A DNA stretch of 64,000 nucleotides, taken from positions 234,998,843-235,062,842 of the forward strand of contig CM068372.1 in assembly GCA_034769895.1 (NCBI GenBank). Reading direction: 5' to 3'. Both the position numbers and the translations under genes were made by a program. This DNA is from Magicicada septendecula. Taxonomy: Eukaryota; Arthropoda; Insecta; Hemiptera; Cicadidae. Below, piece after piece: positions 46,274 to 53,589 of this stretch. Each line of letters begins with the position of its first letter. Within the stretch, counting starts at the first letter, position 1. The notes beneath the pieces are model-generated. The model was not told where the DNA came from. It saw nothing but the letters and a program-made list of their open reading frames with translations, and ran no database searches.

Positions 46274-46802
46274 GAGGAAAAAGGGGTGGGGCGTCGGAAA
46301 CGTGCTTAAAAACGTTGTACCGTCCGTTGTTTCGTCAGTTATCAATCGAGCGGTGGACGCACTACCTGTCGAATTACATCTGCCGGGTTACAGATTCTGT
46401 GGACCGGGCACGAAACTTGAAGAAAGATTAGCGCGTGGTGATCGCGGAATCAACCAATTAGACGAAGCCTGTCGCGAACACGACATCGCTTACGCTCAAT
46501 ACAAAGACAACGAAAGTAGACGTATTGCAGATCGTAAACTCGCGGAAAAAGCGTGGGAACGGGTAAAGGCGTTGGATTCGGGTATTAGCGAACGAGCTTA
46601 TGCGACAGCAGTTGCAGCGACTATGAAAGCAAAATCAGCAATAGGAAGCGGTCGACGTCGTAAAAATAAAAAGAATGTGAGTAGTCGTGGTCGTGGTGCT
46701 GGTGGTGGGATGAAGAAGAGGAGGAAGAGAACTGTCCGAACCGCTAGGAAAAAGAAGAGAACTGCGTCCGGATTGTATCTACGTCCGTACCGAAAAAACT
46801 AA
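46257..46802 (+). CDS. Minor capsid protein with phospholipase A2 domain
   Basis: About 181 residues from the ATG at 46,257 (MNNNVKRKKG). A hydrophobic/amphipathic N-terminus (VGNVLKNVVPSVVSSVINRA) precedes the viral phospholipase A2 motif. The calcium loop is YRFCGPGT (residues 45-52), followed by INQLDEACREHDIAYAQY with the His-Asp pair at 75-76, as in parvovirus VP1. The C-terminus is strongly basic (RRRKNKKN, KKRRKRTVRTARKKKR) and probably binds DNA or directs nuclear entry. A membrane-breaching and core protein role comparable to parvovirus VP1 and adenovirus pVI/pX is inferred. It overlaps the fibre gene and is followed by the protease. Confidence 0.85.
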   Translation: MNNNVKRKKGWGVGNVLKNVVPSVVSSVINRAVDALPVELHLPGYRFCGPGTKLEERLARGDRGINQLDEACREHDIAYAQYKDNESRRIADRKLAEKAWERVKALDSGISERAYATAVAATMKAKSAIGSGRRRKNKKNVSSRGRGAGGGMKKRRKRTVRTARKKKRTASGLYLRPYRKN

Positions 46803-46822
46803 TTCACATACCGCTCCGCCCG

Positions 46823-47170
46823 TTGTCCGAAGATGAATTACGTGTATACGCAAAAAAGCTAAACATACCGTATTTTAGAGGTGTTTACATGCGTAACGCA
46901 TTACCGGATACAGCGCCGTGGAAGAACGAAAGCGTCATCGTAAATTTGGACGACGAGAGCGGACCGGGAACCCACTGGGTATGTTACAAGAAGCGTGGAA
47001 ATCGAGTACACTATTTTGACGGGTTCGGTAATTTACGTCCACCTCTCGAGCTGATGCAATATTTTGGTGATACAACCGACGTTCGTTACAACTATGAACG
47101 GAAGCAACCTCCTAACACGGTCATCTGCGGTCATTTATGTTTAGACTTTTTATCGTCTTCTGATCAGTAA
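46823..47170 (+). CDS. PRO: Adenain-like cysteine protease
   Basis: About 115 readable residues. The start is uncertain, since the region is open upstream. Adenovirus-protease (C5/Ulp1-like) features are in order: IPYFRGVYMRNALP near the start, His in GTHWVCY (about residue 51), Asp in HYFDGFGNLRPP (about 66), and the nucleophile Cys in ICGHLCLDFL (about 102). This enzyme matures capsid precursors in Polintons and adenoviruses. It sits immediately between the PLA2 minor capsid gene and the penton-like gene, the usual Polinton order. Confidence 0.88.
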   Translation: MSEDELRVYAKKLNIPYFRGVYMRNALPDTAPWKNESVIVNLDDESGPGTHWVCYKKRGNRVHYFDGFGNLRPPLELMQYFGDTTDVRYNYERKQPPNTVICGHLCLDFLSSSDQ

Positions 47171-47178
47171 ACTTCAGC

Positions 47179-47904
47179 ATGTCGTCGTTAACGGTTACCG
47201 TGACGGGTACCGACGCTGCGAATCTCGTGTGTAACTTTTTCCCACCTCTCGAGTTATACGGTGAATGGTACGTTGGACTATTGGATTTTACATCGTATAA
47301 TTCAATACCAAACGTTACTGAAGGAAAAAATAATGCATTTCCAGTAAAAATTTCCAAGGATCAGTGGTCCGTCATCAAGTTTCCTACCGGCACCTACGAA
47401 ATCAGTGATATCGAAACGTATCTGCAGAAACAGTTAGGCGAGAGAACAATCAGTTTACGTCCAAACAACAACACATTAAAGTGTGAAATTTACTGTAAGC
47501 ATGTCATCGACTTTTCGCATACACCGAATACCATTGCAAGTATGTTAGGATTCAAGGAGAATCAGCAGCTGGAAGCGTATATAACACACGAGTCGAACGT
47601 ACCCGTCGACATAATCAAAGTTAACACCGTTCACGTACGGAGTAATATCGTACAGGGTGCGTACAAGGACGGCCAGGACCAGCACACGTTGCATTCGTTT
47701 TATCCGACCGTGGCACCAGGTTTCAAAATAGTTGAAACACCGACAAACGTAATATACTTACCGGTAAACGTACAACGCGTTGACAACATAATTTTGTCTC
47801 TCGTTGATCAGGACGGGGATTTAGTCGATTTTCGCGGTGAAGTTATCACGATACGACTGCATCTGAAAATATGGGATTGTATTTCGGACAAACGTCACCT
47901 GTAA
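47179..47904 (+). CDS. mCP: Polinton minor capsid (penton-like) protein
   Basis: About 241 residues from ATG (MSSLTVTVTGTDAANLVCNF). Characteristic segments are ELYGEWYVGLLDFTSYNSIP, FPTGTYEISDIETYLQKQLG and TIASMLGFKENQQLEA, followed by FYPTVAPGFKIVE and IYLPVN. These match the single-jelly-roll minor capsid protein that forms the pentons in Polintons. It directly follows the protease and precedes the major capsid gene, as is standard. Beta-rich, with no membrane segment. It would form five-fold vertices with the fibre-like protein (inference). Confidence 0.85.
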   Translation: MSSLTVTVTGTDAANLVCNFFPPLELYGEWYVGLLDFTSYNSIPNVTEGKNNAFPVKISKDQWSVIKFPTGTYEISDIETYLQKQLGERTISLRPNNNTLKCEIYCKHVIDFSHTPNTIASMLGFKENQQLEAYITHESNVPVDIIKVNTVHVRSNIVQGAYKDGQDQHTLHSFYPTVAPGFKIVETPTNVIYLPVNVQRVDNIILSLVDQDGDLVDFRGEVITIRLHLKIWDCISDKRHL

Positions 47905-48018
47905 AAAGGGAGTGTGTACGAAAGAAACATGGTAGTCGGTGTTCAACGTTGAAGCGATTGACATCAAGGAACAAGCGTTTCTTACTTTCACTTGGATTCA
48001 AATTATACGATTAAAATA

Positions 48019-49254
48019 ATGTCGGGTGAAATTCTAGCTATCGAACGAGGAGCGGCTTTCGATAACAGAATCGTTGAGTTCGAATATCGTACGCACACAC
48101 CGTATGCTTCCACCCGATACGGTAACAACGATGAAATACGTATACCCATCCAACAACAGGATGTTTTCACTTTACCGGCGGAGAGTTTTCTGTACATCGA
48201 AGGAACATTGACCAAGGTTAACGCTACCGACACAGCGTTGAACGTGAAATTAATCAACAATGCAATGGCTTTCTTGTTTGAGGAGATCCGTTACGAAGTG
48301 TGCGGTGTGGAAGTAGATCGTACGAAAAACGTTGGAATTACGAGCACTGTGAAATTGTTACTATCGAGCAATGAGCATGAAAGAAAGCATCTAATCAATG
48401 CAGGATGGGTGACGACAACCGATGAGTCGTTGACAGTACACGAGAGTACCGGTGATTTTACGTTTTGTCTTCCGTTAAAAATGCTACTCGGTTTCAACGA
48501 AGACTATACACGCATCATGCTGAACGTTAAGCAAGAATTGATTCTGTTGCGTACCTCTACCGATCAGAACGCAATGGTGCTAAAAGAATCAGGTGCAACT
48601 GCAAACGGTAATCTCGTAATAAACAAAGTACACTGGAAGATGCCCTATGTGCGCGTGTCAAACAAGTACCGAATACCGCTATTGGAGCATATCGAGGAGG
48701 ATCATGAACTGGTGATGCCGTTCCGCAGTTGGGAATTGCACGAGTATCCCGTTCTACCGACGACAAATCGACATTCGTGGACCTTGAAGACATCGTCACA
48801 GTTGGAAAAACCACGGTATGTGATACTGATATTTCAGACGGACAGAAAGAACAATATAGCGAAAAACGCGTCGGAATTTGATCACTGCAATTTAACGAAT
48901 GTCAAGCTATTTCTGAACGATAAATACTATCCGTACGATAACCTGAACCAGGATATCGAAAAAAAACGTTACGCACTGTTCTACGACATGTATACACGTT
49001 TTCAAACATCATACTACGACCGTCGCAACAGAACGCCTCTTTTGACACCTAATGAATTTATAACGAAAGCACCGTTGTTTGTCATCGATTGTTCCAGACA
49101 AGAAGAACCAATCAAGTCGTCTGCCGTTGATGTGCGTTTAGAATTTGAATCCAGTAACAATTTTCCAGATAAAACCACCGCTTACGCTTTGATTATTCAC
49201 GATAGGATAGTACAGTACACAGCGTTGTCGAATACTGTTCATCGTTTGTCATAA
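48019..49254 (+). CDS. MCP: Polinton major capsid protein, double jelly-roll
   Basis: About 411 residues from the ATG at 48,019 (MSGEILAIERGAAFDNRIVE). Polinton MCP hallmarks are seen: PYASTRYGNNDEIRIPI near the start, FLYIEGTLTKV, NAMAFLFEEIRYEVCGVEVD, TSTVKLLLSSNEHERKHLIN, then in the second half DHELVMPFRSWELHEYPVLP and CNLTNVKLFLNDKYYPYDNL. The family folds as two jelly rolls and forms the pseudo-hexameric capsomers of an icosahedral particle. Its length is typical. It is preceded by about 110 bp of spacer after the penton-like gene. Confidence 0.92.
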   Translation: MSGEILAIERGAAFDNRIVEFEYRTHTPYASTRYGNNDEIRIPIQQQDVFTLPAESFLYIEGTLTKVNATDTALNVKLINNAMAFLFEEIRYEVCGVEVDRTKNVGITSTVKLLLSSNEHERKHLINAGWVTTTDESLTVHESTGDFTFCLPLKMLLGFNEDYTRIMLNVKQELILLRTSTDQNAMVLKESGATANGNLVINKVHWKMPYVRVSNKYRIPLLEHIEEDHELVMPFRSWELHEYPVLPTTNRHSWTLKTSSQLEKPRYVILIFQTDRKNNIAKNASEFDHCNLTNVKLFLNDKYYPYDNLNQDIEKKRYALFYDMYTRFQTSYYDRRNRTPLLTPNEFITKAPLFVIDCSRQEEPIKSSAVDVRLEFESSNNFPDKTTAYALIIHDRIVQYTALSNTVHRLS

Positions 49255-49336
49255 AAAACTTGTTCTCCCCTCTACCAGTTTATAAAGATAGGTATTAGCG
49301 ATCTCTAGCTTGTAACAAGATCAGTCCGTCTCAACG

Positions 49337-49993
49337 ATGAAAGGTGACTGTGGTAGCGGCGGCAGCAGCAGCAGCAGCAGCAGGCATTGTGAGTGTAACG
49401 TTTACTTATCTCTTGCATATCCTATTAACTCTTACACTAAGTTCGTTACCGTCGGACTGTTTAACGAACTCAACTATGAACCGGGTGTTTTGTTTACAAA
49501 CGGAAAAAAGAAACGTATATTACTTGACTTTTCTGAGTGGAATTACTTGTTGATCTTTCGTGAACAGCTACTATCCAGTATGTTATTGCACGAAGAAGGT
49601 GAAAACCGTGAAAGGAAGAAGAGTGTGATGATCAGTCGTAACTTTGGGAAAACGTTTGTTCGGATTAAAGGTAGTAAGACCGAAAAATTTGTTTTCACAG
49701 AACCCGAGTGGATCCGTTTTGGTTGTTTATTAACAGTACTAAAGAAATATCTTGTTCGCTTGTTTTATGATCAAGATCACTTCAAGTCGTACATTAATCA
49801 GGTAGTAGCCAAGGGGTGTTATGTACCACCATCCTTCTTTTTCCCCTCGTTTTTTCGATTGGAAAGCAGTCGTCATGACCAACAGCTAACATTTGATCGT
49901 CTTTACGATGAACTGGTATTGGAAGGAAAAGTAGAGGGGGAATTTGAAAAAATTAACGTATTCGATGCGAACAAGTGTCACTCGGAAAAATGA
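49337..49993 (+). CDS. Polinton protein of unknown function
   Basis: About 218 residues from ATG (MKGDCGSGGSSSSSSRHCEC). A Gly/Ser linker is followed by a mixed alpha/beta chain, including YLSLAYPINSYTKFVTVGLF, RILLDFSEWNYLLIFREQLL and FTEPEWIRFGCLLTVLKKYL. No catalytic or metal motif is evident. The spacing of the conserved Trp residues (EWNYLL, EWIRF) resembles a recurrent Polinton ORF located after the capsid genes, but I cannot name it. It overlaps the next gene by a few bases, suggesting co-expression. Confidence 0.6.
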   Translation: MKGDCGSGGSSSSSSRHCECNVYLSLAYPINSYTKFVTVGLFNELNYEPGVLFTNGKKKRILLDFSEWNYLLIFREQLLSSMLLHEEGENRERKKSVMISRNFGKTFVRIKGSKTEKFVFTEPEWIRFGCLLTVLKKYLVRLFYDQDHFKSYINQVVAKGCYVPPSFFFPSFFRLESSRHDQQLTFDRLYDELVLEGKVEGEFEKINVFDANKCHSEK

Positions 49994-50496
49994 ACTTGAA
50001 TAGGACGGTTATTGCCGAGTTTGAAGCGTTTCGTGGTGACAAAAATGAATATGTAATCAAAGAGTTCGTTGCAGTTGATATAACAACCGGACGTTTTGTT
50101 ATCGTGTTGTTCGCTCCACCGTACGAACGTGCACGACTGCACCTGAAATTTCAAAAAATCAATGACTGGTTGGAAACACATTATCACAGAATTCGGTGGA
50201 ACGATGGTAATGTGCCGTACAACAATATGGTACGCATCGTTGCAGACTTTTTTTCAGACAGTTCTGTTGTCTATACAAAAGGGTTTGAGAAGGCAAATTT
50301 CTTACGACAGTTGTATCACCATGGTGAGGTGATTGACTTAAACGATATTCAAGCACCTGTAGTTCCTAGATCCTTTGTACCCATCATACAATGTCCTGTT
50401 CCTCATCGTCAACCCGTTACCACTCCCCCCTTACACTGTGCATTGCGCAAAGCTTTGTTTTATGCAGAATGGTTGCGGCAACGAAATAAAATATAG
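49990..50496 (+). CDS. Exonuclease-like conserved Polinton-associated protein
   Basis: About 168 residues from the ATG at 49,990 (MNLNRTVIAEFEAFRGDKNE). The pattern VIKEFVAVDITTGRFV, DWLETHYHRIRWNDGNVPY, VVYTKGFEKANFLRQLY and a closing Cys/His stretch (C-P-x2-H ... L-H-C-A-L-R) matches a family common in arthropod Polintons and their relatives. That family looks like a DEDD/RNase-H-fold 3'-5' exonuclease or an inactive descendant (recollection and inference). The role is unknown. It is the last protein gene before the right terminal repeat and overlaps the preceding gene's end. Confidence 0.6.
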   Translation: MNLNRTVIAEFEAFRGDKNEYVIKEFVAVDITTGRFVIVLFAPPYERARLHLKFQKINDWLETHYHRIRWNDGNVPYNNMVRIVADFFSDSSVVYTKGFEKANFLRQLYHHGEVIDLNDIQAPVVPRSFVPIIQCPVPHRQPVTTPPLHCALRKALFYAEWLRQRNKI

Positions 50497-51192
50497 TCGG
50501 TTGTGAACATGTTTTCATCATGGTGTTAGTGTGAATGCTACGTGACAGAAATGTCCATAAACGTAGAATTAGGTACCGTAGTGTGTGCGTGAGTGTTAAC
50601 CTTGACTACGTCACTGTCGCGGTAGACATACTCATAAACGTAGTCCTGGTAGTTCGAGACGGGTCACTGGCACGGTAGATATACCTGTAAACTCGTCAAG
50701 GACCAGCATGGGTGTGAAAATTACTCATTACGGTACAGCAAATGTGAATACGCATCATGTATGAACAACATATACACCTGATAAAAAAATACAAAAATAA
50801 AAATAAAGTAAATAAATAAAAAATATATGTACTGCTTTTATACATTGACTTAGCATTGCATAGTGTATCTTATCATTATCTACCACTGTATTAGTTAATA
50901 GTACAGCGATAGATAACGTGGAGTAGGCCTGCTTTACGAATCTGTAAAGTTGGGGAAACCACGTTAAAAAAAGCGTAGCGGTCTCTCATTCGCCTCTGGC
51001 CGCTAGGAAGAGGATGAGAGGTAAAAAATAAAAGTATAAAAAATGTTTATTTATTTTTAATAATAAATAAACTTATATTGTGCTTTTATGGTTTTACACA
51101 TAGGACAACAGTAGATATCACTCGTCCACCTCATAGTTGCAAGTAAGAGACGAGAAGTATAAGTACAAAAATAATTACAGTTAAACGACAAC
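50497..51192. other. Polinton right non-coding region
   Basis: A 'cataaacgtag' theme with surrounding sequence repeats at about 50,552 and 50,632. The rest is A-rich DNA with (aaataaa)-type runs at 50,785-50,825 and 51,038-51,072. No further protein gene is supported before the tRNA-like gene. Confidence 0.55.
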
Positions 51193-51264
51193 GGCCCCTT
51201 GGTGTAGTGGATGCATGCCGGTTTGGAGTACCGGAGGTCCCGGGTTCAAATCCCGGAGGGGCCA
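51193..51264 (+). tRNA. tRNA-like gene inside the Polinton, anticodon GGA
   Basis: A full cloverleaf can be drawn over 72 nt. The acceptor stem is 7 perfect pairs (ggcccct/aggggcc). The D arm is gtgt/gcat with two wobbles. The anticodon stem ccggt/accgg has loop ttggagt, with anticodon gga at 51,225-51,227. There is a 5-nt variable loop, T stem ccggg/cccgg with loop ttcaaat, and discriminator A. The A box tggtgtagtgg and B box ggttcaaatcc fit pol III promoters, and a T6 terminator follows at 51,272-51,277. GGA would read serine UCC/UCU, yet the long variable arm of serine tRNAs is absent. The T-arm region (aggtcccgggttcaaatc onward) matches my memory of eukaryotic tRNA-Pro, so it may derive from tRNA-Pro. 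It sits 60 bp inside the right terminal repeat. Confidence 0.8.
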
Positions 51265-51325
51265 TAATTTATTTTTTGCGGAAACCAACTGTTTCGCCTC
51301 GCAGTCGAACACATGCGTCATGTCG

Positions 51326-51957
51326 GGTACCCCCATCCGTTGATTTAAACATTTCGGGTGTCAAAATTCGGACACCAAAAATTTCGGGTAACCCCATCCG
51401 TTGATTTAAACATTTCGGGTACTAAATTTCAGACACCGAAAATTTCGGGTACCCCCATCCGTTGATTTAAACATTTCAGACATCACGCCCTCTACGTCGT
51501 CGTCATGTGGGCGTACCCACAAATTTCGGGTACCCCCATCCGTTGTTTTAATCATTTAGGGTACCAAAATTCTGACATTAAAAAAATTTCGAGAGAGAAC
51601 GATTATTTTGTTACATCAAAATAAACCAGAACGCGGAAGTGTTTTAACATTCGGACACCAGCTGCCAGGGCCTCTGTCATGCAAATTTCGGGTACCCCCA
51701 TCCGTTGATTTAAACATTTCGGGTAACGGTAACCGATACCCCCAAAATTTCGAGTAACGGTACCCGATGACATCGCCTCTCCGGGCAACCGCCGAATTCC
51801 GGGTACCCCATCCGCTACACATTGTTTTCGGCTACCAAATTTTGGACATGCAGAAACCGCGGCCTCCGTGACGTCTTGAAACAGGTTTTAGCCATACGGA
51901 CGCCAGCGACTTGAGCCTCTGTGTGATGTCATGAACTGGAACACGGAAGTGTTTCAG

Positions 51958-52053
<96 letters not shown>

Positions 52054-52178
52054 CAGTGACGTCACATGGACAGCTCGGACACCAGCTGCCAGTGCCTCTA
52101 TGACGTCATGAACTGGAACCCGGTAGTGTTTTCAACTGGAACCCGGAAGTGTTCTCATACGCTCACTTTCCCTCTACT
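51326..52178 (-). repeat. Polinton right terminal inverted repeat
   Basis: Near-identical inverse of 34,511-35,328, slightly longer because its (CA)n tract (about 51,961-52,050) is longer than its left counterpart. The outer end is ccctctact at 52,178. The inner third again holds several 'gggtacccccatccgttgat' motifs. Confidence 0.93.
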
Positions 52179-53192
52179 CTTATCCTTTGTATTCAAAAGT
52201 TAATTATTTAAAAATATGTAAAAAATTGTGAGTACTGTTGACTACGTTTGAAGCCGGCGTAGACTGGATGTTAACGGTAGAGTAGGCCTACACGTAAAAG
52301 AAATTTGAGTCTTCCAAATATTGTACCGAAAATAGCAACTTATCACTGCAAATAACTATAAATTGTACCGTTGAGAGCCGTTATAAAGCATATTAAGACT
52401 TTATAATATATGCTAACCCTCCCACAGAGATACTAAAAAGAAGACTTGTCTTGTTATCACCTAACAGAAATAAATTACTCTTGTTAGTGTTAAGAAAATT
52501 TAGACATAACAATTAAGGGGGAGAAGCTGCCACACAAATTATTCCGGTAATTACTAACTCACTAATTATAGGACTAGAATGCGGGTGATCTGCTAGAAGC
52601 ATCACAGATACTGTTCTTTAGGAATCAGAAAGCCTTTGAACAAATTGTTCCGGCTTCTAATTATAATTACTGAAGATCATTGTACAAATTAGGCAAATAT
52701 GTCTTGAAAGACAACTACAGCCAAGTCTCGATTATCCACGCTAATGATAGGGAAGGGTATCGAGGATAAAACGGAAACAATGCAAAATCGCGGGGAATCC
52801 AAACTTCCATTCTACTGTATTAATTGTTAACTAGTTATATAATCCACATAAAAGAAATTATTCTCAATATACTGAAAACGAAGAGGGTAATATCGTGCTG
52901 AACATTCTCTTCCCCACCTTCACTGACATTATAGTCTTCGTAGGAAAAGTGACTCCAAGTCTAAAAGATGTGCTTCGTTCAGTTCGTTCTGTAACCGCTT
53001 ATCCCTTATGTTTGGTCCATACCCTGTGACGGGTGTGATTTAGGGAATCCACTTGCGCTCTGTGCTGTGCACAAAGAAGAAGCGAGGAAGTTTGTATTAT
53101 ACATTTCCAACGTAACAGAAAGTATTGTTCTGGGTATGTTTCGTAGAAGGTCAGAAATCCGAAACCACAGTCTTTTAGATTGTGATGTTATT
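52179..53192. other. Right flank of the Polinton, no gene seen
   Basis: AT-rich. At about 52,723-52,790 the string caagtctcgattatccacgc resembles a pogo/Tigger end, but no partner end was found. No gene is recognised. Confidence 0.4.
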
Positions 53193-53201
53193 CAGTTATA
53201 C

Positions 53202-53580
53202 CAGGACCGGCCCCAGCGCTCTCCCGCCCTGTGCAGTGTTTGTAAGTGCCGCCGCCTCCCTATTTTAAGTCTGAACACATTCACGCACACTAGACCTACT
53301 CTAAAGATACAGCGATTGCCTTCAAATGACGACTAGGAATGTTTGCACTCATTGTCAGGTTTACGTTCTCTTGTTCACGAGTTTTCGACTCTTCGTTAAA
53401 CTCCGCTGAATTTATACATAAAGTACATATTATTTACTGATCTTACATATTGTGATGAAATTAAGTGAATAATTTTATTTTTCCCTCAATTTCAAAACTC
53501 AACATCCCGGAATCTGCCGCCCTTTAAAATTTGCTGCCCTGGGCGGTGGCACGGTTCGCCCCTGCCTGGACCCGGGCCTG
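53202..53580. mobile_element. Small MITE, 8-9 bp target duplication
   Basis: Ends caggaccggcccc and gacccgggcctg are imperfect inverted copies. The 9-bp string cagttatac lies at both flanks (53,193-53,201 and 53,581-53,589). An 8-bp duplication plus one chance base would fit hAT, while a true 9 bp would fit Mutator-like elements. The 379-bp interior is non-coding. A similar right end (aatccgggcctg) occurs at about 61,483-61,494. Confidence 0.65.
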
Positions 53581-53589
53581 CAGTTATAC

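Larger units (their letters stand above)
34511..52178 (+). mobile_element. Polinton (Maverick), near-complete
   Basis: A 17.7-kb element bounded by 0.82-0.85-kb inverted repeats that start agtagaggg. It encodes the defining Polinton set: protein-primed PolB, retroviral-type integrase, packaging ATPase, adenain-like protease, major and minor capsid proteins. It also has accessory genes (BIR, fibre-like, PLA2, DUF8207-like, exonuclease-like) and a tRNA-like gene. Genes from 38.86 kb to 50.5 kb all lie on the plus strand and are tightly packed. Two small genes are on the minus strand at the left. The two terminal repeats are almost identical apart from microsatellite length, so the insertion is young or its ends have been homogenised. 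It is treated as a fossil: nearly whole, about one recognised interruption, in PolB. I see no matching 6-bp target duplication. Confidence 0.93.
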
